Assembly (NCBI RefSeq): GCF_051900425.1
Contig: NZ_JBHZGK010000010.1
Location: 1-64,000, forward strand
Reading direction: 5' to 3'
Length of the DNA stretch: 64,000 nucleotides
Origin: Frateuria_A sp051900425
GTDB lineage: Bacteria; Pseudomonadota; Gammaproteobacteria; Xanthomonadales; Rhodanobacteraceae
This document shows, one piece after another, positions 43,194-51,079 of this stretch (within the stretch, counting starts at the first letter, position 1; each line of letters opens with the position of its first letter). Position numbers and translations under genes: made by a program. Below the pieces are notes generated by a model. That model ran no database searches. It was not told the origin of the DNA and was given only the letters and a program-made list of their open reading frames with translations.

Positions 43194-44063
43194 ATGAACT
43201 GGCTCCAGAAAATCATGACCCCGCGTGCACGCACGCACAGCGCTCCGGCCAACAAGGGCAAGGTCCCCGAGGGCGTGTGGGACAAGTGCGGCGGCTGCGG
43301 CACGGTGCTGTACCGGCCGGAGCTGGAACGCAACCTGATGGTCTGCCCCAAGTGCGGCCATCATCACCCGATCGGCGCGCGCGAGCGGCTGCTCGCGCTG
43401 TTCGACGAAGGTTCGACGCAGGAACTGTGGGCTAGCCTGGAGCCGACCGATCCGCTCAAGTTCCGCGATTCGAAGAAGTACCGCGACCGCATCGTCGCCT
43501 CGCAGAAGTCCACCGGCGAGAAGGACGCCCTGCTCACCATGAGCGGCCGCCTCAAGGGCCGTCCGCTGGTCGCCGCGGCGTTCGAGTTCTCCTACATGGG
43601 CGGCTCGATGGGTTCGGTGGTGGGCGAGAAGTTCACCCGTGCGGCGGAAAAGGCCCTGGCCGAGAAGAGCGCGCTGGTGTGCTTCTCCGCCACCGGCGGC
43701 GCGCGCATGCAGGAAGCGCTGTTCTCGCTGATGCAGATGGCCAAGACCTCCGCTGCGTTGGCACGCATGCGCGATGCCGGCGTGCCCTACATCAGCGTGA
43801 TGACCAATCCGACGACCGGTGGCGTGTCGGCCAGTCTGGCGATGCTGGGCGACATCAACATCGGCGAGCCGAAGGCACTAATCGGTTTCGCCGGCCCGCG
43901 CGTGATCGAGCAAACCGTGCGCGAGACGTTGCCGGAAGGTTTCCAGCGCTCGGAGTTCCTGCTCGAGCACGGCGCGATCGATCTCATCGTCGACCGACGC
44001 GAGATGCGCGACAAGCTCGCGGAGCTGTTCGGGCTGTTGATGAACGCGCCGCGCGCCGCCTGA
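43194..44063 (+). CDS. accD: acetyl-CoA carboxylase carboxyltransferase subunit beta
   Basis: With AccA it transfers carboxyl from biotin to acetyl-CoA, the first step of fatty acid synthesis. The protein is 289 residues. An N-terminal zinc ribbon is formed by Cys32, Cys35, Cys51 and Cys54. The carboxyltransferase core has FSATGGARMQEALFSLMQMAKT and NPTTGGVSASLAMLGD. In many relatives folC follows accD, but here it does not. Confidence 0.98.
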   Translation: MNWLQKIMTPRARTHSAPANKGKVPEGVWDKCGGCGTVLYRPELERNLMVCPKCGHHHPIGARERLLALFDEGSTQELWASLEPTDPLKFRDSKKYRDRIVASQKSTGEKDALLTMSGRLKGRPLVAAAFEFSYMGGSMGSVVGEKFTRAAEKALAEKSALVCFSATGGARMQEALFSLMQMAKTSAALARMRDAGVPYISVMTNPTTGGVSASLAMLGDINIGEPKALIGFAGPRVIEQTVRETLPEGFQRSEFLLEHGAIDLIVDRREMRDKLAELFGLLMNAPRAA

Positions 44064-44084
44064 CCTAACGCCGCCGAATGTTCC

Positions 44085-44106
44085 GATGCCGCCGCAAGGC
44101 GGCATC
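44085..44106 (+). terminator. hairpin after accD
   Basis: A 9-bp stem, GATGCCGCC/GGCGGCATC, with loop GCAA lies 21 bases past the accD stop. Only a short GTCGTTTG follows, so the T tract is weak. Confidence 0.65.
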
Positions 44107-44125
44107 GTCGTTTGCGCGATGAGTG

Positions 44126-44296
44126 TTTTCCACAGCCGATGTGGATGCACTTCGGAAAACCCTGTGGACAAACCGCAGAGGCGGCTTTGCCGTCAGTGAC
44201 TTGGCACACACTGGTCAGTTTTTACGCAGCGGCAACCTCTTCTTCGCAGGTTTTCCACAAAGCTTGTGGAGCCGGCTGGGGTAAGCCTGTGGATAG
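44126..44296. other. cluster of DnaA-box-like 9-mers in the accD downstream gap
   Basis: Six TTATCCACA-like elements lie in about 170 bases: TTTTCCACA at 44126 and 44251 (both fit TTWTNCACA), and reverse-oriented TGTGGATGC (44140), TGTGGACAA (44163), TGTGGAGCC (44265) and TGTGGATAG (44288). Two of the reverse copies differ from consensus by one base. The 357-bp gap between accD and the DUF4399 gene (44064-44420) shows no ORF that looks coding. dnaA and dnaN are not in the window, so this is not the usual oriC context. Confidence 0.4.
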
Positions 44297-44420
44297 GTGG
44301 CGTATCTGCTTGATGGGCAAGCACACTGCGACGCGTTGCGCAGGAAGTGACCAGCTGCCTGCATGACGCGCGCAAGTGCTGCCGGCATACTGGCCTGCCA
44401 TGCCCGAGGAGATCCCACGC

Positions 44421-44852
44421 ATGAAACGGATGCTGTTCGCCGCCGCGCTCGCCACTGCCTGCGCCACCTGTTTCGCACAGACGCCCACGCTTCCGACGAC
44501 CAAGGCACCGGCTGGCGCCGAGGCCTACATCATCTCGCCCGTGGATGGTGCCACCGTGGGCCGCGAGGTCACGGTGCGCTTCGGTCTCAAGGGCATGGGC
44601 GTGGCGCCGGCCGGCGTGAGCAAGGAACACACCGGGCATCACCACCTGCTGGTCGACGCGACCGACCTGCCGCTTGCCGGCCAGCCGATCCCCAACGACG
44701 AGCACCACATGCACTTCGGTGGAGGGCAGACCCAGACCACGCTGAAGCTCGCTCCCGGCACGCACACGCTGCAGCTGGAACTGGGCGACGCCAACCACGT
44801 GCCGTTCGATCCGCCGGTCGTGTCCAAAAGGATTACCATCCACGTGAAGTGA
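44421..44852 (+). CDS. exported DUF4399 domain protein
   Basis: 143 residues. A signal peptide (MKRMLFAAALATACATCFA) precedes a DUF4399 domain with YIISPVDGATVGREVTVRFGLKGMGVAPAG, the His-rich EHTGHHHLLVD and NDEHHMHFGGGQTQ. The histidine clusters suggest metal binding, but the function is unknown. A second small exported protein follows after 19 bases, so they likely share a transcript. Confidence 0.87.
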   Translation: MKRMLFAAALATACATCFAQTPTLPTTKAPAGAEAYIISPVDGATVGREVTVRFGLKGMGVAPAGVSKEHTGHHHLLVDATDLPLAGQPIPNDEHHMHFGGGQTQTTLKLAPGTHTLQLELGDANHVPFDPPVVSKRITIHVK

Positions 44853-44871
44853 GTGCACTGCGGAGGTCCGC

Positions 44872-45210
44872 GTGAAATCGTGGCTGCTCGTCACCGCGTT
44901 GGTACTGCCGCTCCCTGCCGCCGCGACCTTGGCGATGGAGCCGCGGCAGGCGACCCCGATGCAGGACACCTTCGCACCGCCGGGAGCGCCCGATGCGGGC
45001 CGGGATCAGATAAGCCCGCACCGACCGCTGTTCATCGTGAAGTACGTGCTGCGACGCGCTTCGACAGAGCCCACGCCGCCGATCACGGTGGACGAGGCAC
45101 CCCACATCCTGCCGCCCACCGCCGGCGACTATCCCGGCGGAGCGCTGGGTGCCTCGCAACGCGACCCCAACAAGATCATCTGCCACTCGTGGGGTTGCGA
45201 GGAGCCATAG
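44872..45210 (+). CDS. small exported protein of unknown function
   Basis: 112 residues. A GTG start with a strong CGGAGG site 5 bases upstream gives the signal peptide MKSWLLVTALVLPLPAAATLA. The mature part is proline-rich and has two cysteines near the end (NKIICHSWGCEEP) that could form a disulphide. No family is recognised. Confidence 0.7.
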   Translation: MKSWLLVTALVLPLPAAATLAMEPRQATPMQDTFAPPGAPDAGRDQISPHRPLFIVKYVLRRASTEPTPPITVDEAPHILPPTAGDYPGGALGASQRDPNKIICHSWGCEEP

Positions 45211-45640
45211 CGGCGGTCGGCGCGGAACGACCGCGCGCCGTCCCCCGCTTCAAGGCTGGCGAGCAGCTTCCAACTGATGCGGCCCTCCGAGGCCGGCGCG
45301 AGTTTAGGCCCAGGCTGGTGTCGCCACGTCCCGGATACAGCGCGTTGTCGCCGCGGTTGTACGGGGAGGCGCCTACCTGTCGTTCGAGGGGGCCGCGAGG
45401 CCCAGTCGCGGCAAGGCGTCGGCGCTTGGTATTGCGCAGAGCCGGTCGCGTCGTCCGGACCGGTCGGGGAGGCCTTGTTCCCATGTGGGCTGGCCGACAG
45501 CCGGCTCGGATAGGGTGACGCCGATGCCTTGGCGATCGTAGCCCTGGGTTCCGCGTGCGCGGCGCAGGTGGCGATGAGGCAGCCGGTCGCCAGCACCCAC
45601 AGACCTGCAGGGCATCGGTCCGCGCGCGGGTATCGGCTAA
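45150..45640 (-). pseudogene. possible decayed gene for a secreted protein
   Basis: The 464-bp gap before gltX has no intact gene, but its minus strand reads like a broken one. One frame gives a signal-peptide-like segment, LWVLATGCLIATCAAHAEP, from about 45604. The next frame then gives QVGASPYNRGDNALYPGRG (about 45380-45320) with strongly GC-biased third positions. The first frame resumes as SEGRISWKLLASLEAGDG (about 45300-45245). The jumps suggest two small indels. No start codon with a good ribosome site is clear, and no homologue can be named. Confidence 0.35.
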
Positions 45641-45674
45641 AATCCTTCGTTTGGCCTCGCATGCGCAGAATTCC

Positions 45675-47075
45675 ATGACCGTTCGCACTCGTTTCGCTCC
45701 CAGCCCCACCGGTTTTCTCCATATCGGCGGCGCACGCACTGCACTCTACTGTTGGCTGGAAGCGCGCCGTCGCGGCGGGGAATTCTTGTTGCGCATCGAG
45801 GACACCGACCGCGAGCGCTCCACCGACGAAGCGGTGCAGGCCATCCTTGATGCGATGGCCTGGCTCGAGCTTTCCGCCGACCAGCCTGCGATCTACCAGA
45901 CCCATCGCCTGAATCGCTACAAGGAAGTCGCCGACCGCCTGCTGGCCGAGGGCAAGGCGTACTACGCCTACGAGAGCAAGGAAGAGATCGAGGCCATGCG
46001 CGAGGCAGCGATGGCCAAGGGCGAGAAGCCCCGTTACAACGGCTACTATCGCGACCGCAACGAGCCGTACCGCGAGGACCCCAACCGCGTCATCCGGTTC
46101 AGGAACCCGACGGAGGGTTCGGTGGTGTTCGAGGACAAGGTCAAGGGTCGCGTCGAGTGGGCCAACGCCGAACTGGACGACCTGGTGATCTTCCGCTCGG
46201 ACGGCTGGCCGACCTACAACTTCGCCGTGGTGGTCGATGACATCGACATGGGCATCACCGAGGTGATCCGCGGCGATGACCACGTCAACAACACGCCGCG
46301 ACAGATCAACATCTACCAGGCGCTCGGCGCGCCGGAGCCGGAGTTCGCGCACCTGCCGATGATCCTGGACAAGGAAGGCAAGAAGCTCTCCAAACGCACC
46401 AACTCGGTCAGCGTGATGGAATACCGCGACGCCGGCTTCCTGCCGCACGCGATCCTCAACTACCTGGTGAGGCTGGGCTGGTCGCACGGCGACCAGGAGA
46501 TCTTCTCGCGCGAGGAGATGATCCGCCTGTTCGACATTTCCGACGTCAACAAGGCGGCCTCGCGCTTCGACACCGAGAAGCTTGCCTGGCTCAACCAGCA
46601 CTACCTCAAGACCGACGATCCGCAGGCGCTCGCGCCCGAGTTCGAGTGGCACCTGGGGCGCGCCGGCGTGGACACGTCAAAGGGTCCGGCGCCGGCGGAC
46701 GTGATCGTGGCCCTGCGTGACCGCGTGCACACGCTCAAGGAAATGGCCGAGCGCGCGAAGATCTGGTATGCGCCGATCGCCGAGTGGGACGACAAGGCCG
46801 TCGCCAAGCATCTGAAGAACGACAGCGCCGTCGCGGTACTCGGTCAGGCCAAGGCCCTGCTTGCCGATGTCGAATGGAAGCCCGAGCCGATCCACCAGGC
46901 GATCGAGCAGATTGCCGCCAGGCTCCAACTGGGCATGGGCAAGATTGCCCAGCCGCTGCGCGTGGCGATGACCGGTACCCAGGTGTCGCCCTCGATCGAC
47001 CACACCATTTACCTGGCCGGCCGCGCCGAGGCGCTCAGGCGCATCGACGACGCGATTGCGCGCGCGCAGGGCTGA
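45675..47075 (+). CDS. gltX: glutamate--tRNA ligase
   Basis: It charges tRNA-Glu (one such tRNA is at 11.4 kb). The protein is 466 residues. The HIGH motif is FAPSPTGFLHIGGARTAL and the KMSKS motif is KKLSKRTN. The C-terminal half is the helical anticodon-binding domain of the bacterial class Ic enzyme. The start at 45675 gives MTVRTRFAPSP, the family N-terminus. Confidence 0.98.
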   Translation: MTVRTRFAPSPTGFLHIGGARTALYCWLEARRRGGEFLLRIEDTDRERSTDEAVQAILDAMAWLELSADQPAIYQTHRLNRYKEVADRLLAEGKAYYAYESKEEIEAMREAAMAKGEKPRYNGYYRDRNEPYREDPNRVIRFRNPTEGSVVFEDKVKGRVEWANAELDDLVIFRSDGWPTYNFAVVVDDIDMGITEVIRGDDHVNNTPRQINIYQALGAPEPEFAHLPMILDKEGKKLSKRTNSVSVMEYRDAGFLPHAILNYLVRLGWSHGDQEIFSREEMIRLFDISDVNKAASRFDTEKLAWLNQHYLKTDDPQALAPEFEWHLGRAGVDTSKGPAPADVIVALRDRVHTLKEMAERAKIWYAPIAEWDDKAVAKHLKNDSAVAVLGQAKALLADVEWKPEPIHQAIEQIAARLQLGMGKIAQPLRVAMTGTQVSPSIDHTIYLAGRAEALRRIDDAIARAQG

Positions 47076-47093
47076 TCCCAGGGGCGCCGCGGC

Positions 47094-47381
47094 ATGGACG
47101 AGCTCCTTGCCCGCGCCACGCAGGGCGTCGATCCCGACGCCCCCGATGCGTTCGTTCGCATCTTCCTGAACCTGATGGCGCTGGTCCCGTGGTCCGCGCT
47201 CATCTGGTGGAACCTCGCTTTCCTGGCCATCGGCGCACTGCTGGGCTGGTGGCGCGGCCGCACCGCCGAGGGCATCGCCTGGGCGTTCGTACTGGGCCCG
47301 ATCGGCTGGCTGGTCATCCTGCGCAAACCGCGACGCACGATGCCGCCGCCTTTGCCGACAGGCCGCCCGCGGGGCCGTTAG
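47094..47381 (+). CDS. small two-helix membrane protein
   Basis: 95 residues. Two hydrophobic segments (about 28-55 and 62-77) surround WWRGRTAEGIAWAFVLGPIGWLVIL, and the tail is basic and proline-rich. It begins 18 bases after gltX and may be co-transcribed. Similar short proteins occur in relatives without assigned function. Confidence 0.72.
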   Translation: MDELLARATQGVDPDAPDAFVRIFLNLMALVPWSALIWWNLAFLAIGALLGWWRGRTAEGIAWAFVLGPIGWLVILRKPRRTMPPPLPTGRPRGR

Positions 47382-47956
47382 CGCTGGGGAGCCGCGAGGA
47401 AGCCTCGCTCAACTGCAGGACCGGGCGCACCGCCATCTGCACCACCTGCAGGCATCAAGTCCGCCAGGATCGGCGGCGGCGCCAAGGTCCGCCTCATGGC
47501 CTGCGCACGACCCACGTCGCCCAGACCACCCGCGGCACGCGCTGTTCGAGGTGCTTCGCGAAACAGTAGCCGCCGCTATGCGCACGCCGGCATTTCCCGT
47601 TGCGCGGAACAACTTGACGGGCTGCGACGGGCGTCCTGTTGAATGCGTCGCAGGATCGAATCGAGGCGAACTACCTGCAGGTCAGCCTGTTGGCCGATCT
47701 GCGACGGGCGTGATTGGCTAGGACAGCGACTTGCTGATGCAACAGAGCCGTGGCGCCCTGACGTTGCGCACCCGTCTTCCGGTTGGGGAGCTGCAATCTC
47801 CGCCTGACGACGTGCTCCGGCAGATGAACCCCATGCCCCTTTCATGGACAGCCAGAGCAGGCGCCGCAGCACACCCTGGTCAGATAAGGCCCTGCGGCCG
47901 CCAACCTGGCCGGCGGGCAAGCGGTATCATCGCGGCAGCAACCGGACGGGCCCAAC
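47382..47956. other. 575-bp region without an intact gene, possible remnant
   Basis: No full-length ORF here has coding character. On the minus strand, two adjoining frames give protein-like text: LQVVRLDSILRRIQQDARRS (about 47685-47625), then after a frame change NGKCRRAHSGGYCFAKHLEQ to VVWATWVVRRP, ending at a stop at 47494-47496. This looks like the 3' end of a degraded gene. The right part must hold the zur promoter; I see no clear regulatory palindrome in it. Confidence 0.4.
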
Positions 47957-48424
47957 GTGTCAGCCAAGCTCCACACCCATCACGTCGACGATGCCGAGAG
48001 TTTCGTCGCGGCAGTCGAACAGGCCAGCGAGAAGCGCGGCCTGCGGCTCACGCCTTTGCGCAGGGAAGTGCTGGAACTGGTCGCCGCGGCGGGCAAGCCG
48101 GTGAAGGCCTACGACCTCCTGGACCAGTTGCGCGAACGCCACGGAAATGCGGCTCCGCCGACCGTGTATCGCGCCCTCGACTTCCTTCTCGAGCAGCACT
48201 TCATCCACAAGCTCGAGTCGATCAACGCCTATGTCTCCTGCCACCACCCGGCCGAGGCACACCAGGTGCCTTTCCTGATCTGCGACAACTGCGCCAGTGC
48301 GCAGGAGGTCTGCGATGCAAGGGTCGCCGAACTGATCGAGGCGCAGGCACAGGCTTTCGGTTTCCGGCCGCAGGCCCAGACACTGGAAGTCCATGGTCTG
48401 TGCAAGGAATGCCGCAAGGGCTGA
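47957..48424 (+). CDS. zur: Fur-family zinc uptake regulator Zur
   Basis: 155 residues. The N-terminal winged helix is RGLRLTPLRREVLELVAAAGKPVKAYDLLDQLRE, with the recognition region PPTVYRALDFLLEQHFIHKLES. The structural zinc site uses CDNC and CKEC, and the regulatory site uses the His-rich HHPAEAHQ. The sequence suits Zur rather than Fur (no HHDH-type stretch). Two putative zinc-transport genes follow, with a Zur-box-like palindrome ahead of them. The start is a GTG at 47957. Confidence 0.88.
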   Translation: MSAKLHTHHVDDAESFVAAVEQASEKRGLRLTPLRREVLELVAAAGKPVKAYDLLDQLRERHGNAAPPTVYRALDFLLEQHFIHKLESINAYVSCHHPAEAHQVPFLICDNCASAQEVCDARVAELIEAQAQAFGFRPQAQTLEVHGLCKECRKG

Positions 48425-48493
48425 TGCCTTGCCTCGGCTTGCGGTCCGCGGAGCCGCCGGCGGAGGGACGTTTCGGGAGCCCCAAAAAAAGGT

Positions 48494-48530
48494 GCGGGGC
48501 GCGATACATCCCGTATCGCGCCCCGCTTTT
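48494..48530. terminator. bidirectional terminator after zur
   Basis: A perfect 14-bp stem, GCGGGGCGCGATAC/GTATCGCGCCCCGC, with loop ATCCC is followed by TTTT. The other strand ends in a run of seven T. It separates zur from the zinc transport genes. Confidence 0.92.
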
Positions 48531-48674
48531 CTCCGGTGTTGGCGGGGAGGGAACATTGCCGCACCGGAAAACCGCGAAGCCGGACCGAACGTCCGTATGG
48601 TCGGCATTCAGCCATTCTAGAACGTGGTGATGACAGCTTGGTTGACGTTCGTTGCAGCAGCGTGGGTCCGCGTG

Positions 48675-48689
48675 TGTTATAAAGTAACA
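48675..48689. promoter_or_regulatory. candidate Zur box
   Basis: TGTTAT-AAA-GTAACA is a near-perfect palindrome (one mismatch) of the TGTTATANTATAACA type recognised by gammaproteobacterial Zur. It lies 30 bases before the MerC-like ATG and 250 bases after zur. Confidence 0.65.
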
Positions 48690-48718
48690 TCCATACCGGA
48701 TCCCGACCGTAGCCAACG

Positions 48719-49141
48719 ATGGCCCGACCGCTGACATCACGCGCATGGCAGATAGCCGACCGGTTCGGTGCGCTCGCATCATTCCTGTGCGCGATCCACT
48801 GCGCGGCGCTGCCGTTCGTGCTCGCCGTGCTGCCGTTGGTGGGGCTGGAGTTCCTGGCGGATCATCGATTCGAGCGCGCGTTCGTCGTCTTTGCCTGCGC
48901 GCTGGCCTTGGTGACCCTGGTCAAGGGCTACCGCAGGCATCGCCGGCCGGGGTCGCTGCTGCTGGCATTTCCCGGCCTGTCGCTGCTGCTGCTGGGCGTG
49001 ACCGTGGCCGAGCGGTATCCGATCGCGCTGCACAGCGTGCTGGTCACCTGCGGCGGCTTGCTCCTGGCGAGCGCGCACTTCGTCAACCTGCGCCTCGATC
49101 ATCGCCAGGTGCATGTGCACGATGCCGGCTGCGCGCATTGA
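48719..49141 (+). CDS. MerC-domain inner-membrane protein
   Basis: 140 residues, four membrane helices. The N-terminal FGALASFLCAIHCAALPFVLAVLP carries the Cys-x-x-x-Cys-like pair of MerC metal transporters. The C-terminus is His-rich (DHRQVHVHDAGCAH). MerC itself takes up mercury; members under Zur control are thought to handle zinc. The candidate Zur box upstream supports zinc. Confidence 0.85.
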   Translation: MARPLTSRAWQIADRFGALASFLCAIHCAALPFVLAVLPLVGLEFLADHRFERAFVVFACALALVTLVKGYRRHRRPGSLLLAFPGLSLLLLGVTVAERYPIALHSVLVTCGGLLLASAHFVNLRLDHRQVHVHDAGCAH

Positions 49142-49188
49142 ATGCGCGGTGATTGTGTAACGCGCGGGGGCGTTCCTACGATGGCTCG

Positions 49189-50181
49189 ATGAGCAAGTCG
49201 CACGATCACACGCACCACCATCACCACGGCCACGGCCACGGCCACGGCCACGGCCACGAGCACGACGGCGACCACGACGGCGACCATCGCCACGATCCTT
49301 CGGACGTGCGCGGACGCAAGCTGCTGGCCGCTTTCCTGCTGACTTTGCTGATGCTGCTGGCCGAGGCCGTCGGCGGCCTGTGGTCCGGATCGCTCGCGTT
49401 GCTCGCGGACGCGGGGCACATGATGGTCGACGCGCTGGCGCTCGCGCTTGCCTTCATCGGTGCGCGGCTGGCGCTGCGCCCGGCCGACGCCCGCCGCAGC
49501 TACGGCTATGGGCGCCTGGAGGTGCTGGCCGGTTTCGTCAATGCGCTCACCCAGTTCGTGCTGGTGGGTTTCATCGCCTACGAGGCGGTCACGCGCCTGC
49601 TGCATCCAGGGGCGATCCTTTCGGGCGTCATGCTGGCGGTAGCGATAATGGGCCTGCTGGTCAACCTGCTGGTACTGCGCGTGCTGCACGGGCACGCCCA
49701 CGACGATGTCAACATGGCCGGCGCCACCCTGCACGTACTGGGCGATCTGCTCGGTTCGCTTGGCGCCGTGCTGGCTGCGCTGGCCGTACGGTTCATGGAC
49801 TGGAACTGGGCCGATCCGGTACTTTCGCTGCTGGTCTCGCTGCTGATCCTGGGCGGGGCATGGCGCCTGCTGCGCAAGTCGGCGCATATCCTGCTGGAGG
49901 GAGTGCCCGAAGACCTGGACGTCGGTGAGGTGGAGCAGGCGCTGCGCCAGGCCGATGCCTCCATACGCGACATCCATCACCTGCACGTCTGGCAGCTCGC
50001 CTCCGGCTCACGCATGGCGACGCTGCACGCGCAGGTGGAGGAGGGCGAGGGCGCCGGCGCGGTGGCGGCCATCCATCGCCTGTTGCGCGAGCAGTTCGGC
50101 ATCCTGCACGTGACCGTCCAGGTGGACGCCGGTCCATGCACGGACCATGCGCGCGACTGCCTCGGGCACGGCCACCGTTGA
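49189..50181 (+). CDS. cation diffusion facilitator (ZitB/CzcD-like zinc exporter)
   Basis: 330 residues. The very His-rich N-terminus (HDHTHHHHHGHGHGHGHGH) is encoded by tandem GGCCAC hexamers. Six membrane helices follow, with metal-site pairs in ADAGHMMVDALAL (helix II) and TLHVLGDLLGS (helix V). The C-terminal cytoplasmic domain has HLHVWQLASG. It would export Zn2+ from the cytoplasm in exchange for protons. It lies 47 bases after the MerC-like gene, likely the same transcript. Confidence 0.93.
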   Translation: MSKSHDHTHHHHHGHGHGHGHGHEHDGDHDGDHRHDPSDVRGRKLLAAFLLTLLMLLAEAVGGLWSGSLALLADAGHMMVDALALALAFIGARLALRPADARRSYGYGRLEVLAGFVNALTQFVLVGFIAYEAVTRLLHPGAILSGVMLAVAIMGLLVNLLVLRVLHGHAHDDVNMAGATLHVLGDLLGSLGAVLAALAVRFMDWNWADPVLSLLVSLLILGGAWRLLRKSAHILLEGVPEDLDVGEVEQALRQADASIRDIHHLHVWQLASGSRMATLHAQVEEGEGAGAVAAIHRLLREQFGILHVTVQVDAGPCTDHARDCLGHGHR

Positions 50182-50293
50182 GCGTGCAGCGGGTCCCCGA
50201 GCCGCTGTAGTGTCCCCGTCGTGGCGCTCTTGCGCTTTGCCTCTTCGCTGCTACGATGGCTGGCCGTTCACGCATACGAATCAAGGAGTTCCC

Positions 50294-50455
50294 ATGGGTA
50301 AGGGCGATCGCAAGACCCGTCGTGGCAAGACCTACCGCGGCAGCTACGGCAACACCCGCGCGCACGACGCCCAGCCGGCCGTGGTCGGCGCCAAGGCCAC
50401 CGTGACCAAGCCGGCCGCCGCCAAGAAGGCCGCGCCGAAGAAGAAGTCCGCCTGA
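50294..50455 (+). CDS. 30S ribosomal protein THX
   Basis: 53 residues, very basic. The N-terminus MGKGDRKTRRGKTYRGSYGN matches the THX/Thx-like small-subunit proteins, followed by an Ala/Lys-rich tail ending KKAAPKKKSA. AAGGAG is well placed upstream. It sits with its own terminator, so it is probably an independent short transcript. Confidence 0.9.
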   Translation: MGKGDRKTRRGKTYRGSYGNTRAHDAQPAVVGAKATVTKPAAAKKAAPKKKSA

Positions 50456-50479
50456 GCTTTCCGCTCGACGGATCGAAGG

Positions 50480-50507
50480 AGCCCCGCCTTGCGCGGGGCT
50501 TTTTTTT
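50480..50507 (+). terminator. rho-independent terminator after the THX gene
   Basis: An 8-bp stem, AGCCCCGC/GCGGGGCT, is followed by eight T residues. Confidence 0.95.
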
Positions 50508-50595
50508 GGCGTTCCGCAGCGATTAACCGGGGAAGACACGCGCTTCACCGCGTACATGGAAACGTGCCGCTGGCAGGGGTTGCAGCGGAGCCGGC

Positions 50596-51063
50596 ATGAA
50601 CGCAATCGAGCTTTTGACCCAGGACCACAAGAACATGAGGGCGTTGCTGGAGGAACTGGCCGGCACCACCACGCGCGGCGTTAAGAAGCGCAAGGAACTG
50701 GTGGAGAAGATCGAGACCAGCCTGCGCGCCCACAACACCATCGAGGAAGAAATCTTCTACCCGGCGTTCAAGAACGCCGGCGACGGCAAGGATGACGCCA
50801 AGATGTACTTCGAGGCGCTCGAAGAACACCGCGCCGCCGGCGACCTGGTGCTGCCGGACCTGCTCAAGACCGAGGTCGACAGCGAGAAGTTCTCCGGACG
50901 CGCCAAAGTGCTCAAGGAGCTTTTCGAGCACCACGCCGACGAGGAGGAGAAGGAGATGTTCAAGCGTGCCAAGGCGCTGATGAGCAAGAAGACGCTGGAA
51001 GAGCTCGGCGAGCAGATGGCGCAGCGCAAGGTGGAACTGAAGAAGCGCCAGGAAGCGGCCTGA
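50596..51063 (+). CDS. hemerythrin-domain protein
   Basis: 155 residues, a four-helix bundle. Diiron ligands are visible in order: QDHKNM, HNTIEEEIFYP, EEHRAAGD and FEHHADEEE. Such proteins bind oxygen or NO, or help repair Fe-S clusters; no partner domain is fused here. A GGAG site precedes the ATG. The isochorismatase gene starts 16 bases after the stop. Confidence 0.92.
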   Translation: MNAIELLTQDHKNMRALLEELAGTTTRGVKKRKELVEKIETSLRAHNTIEEEIFYPAFKNAGDGKDDAKMYFEALEEHRAAGDLVLPDLLKTEVDSEKFSGRAKVLKELFEHHADEEEKEMFKRAKALMSKKTLEELGEQMAQRKVELKKRQEAA

Positions 51064-51079
51064 GGTGGCATCCGACACC

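Noticed and set aside
45129..46652. A 507-residue minus-strand frame opposite gltX
   Set aside because: Most of it is the antisense shadow of gltX; only the part beyond 45675 looked protein-like and is reported as a possible pseudogene.
49226..49256. Short tandem GGCCAC repeats considered as a CRISPR or VNTR
   Set aside because: Units are 6 bases, have no spacers and encode the His-rich N-terminus of the CDF protein.
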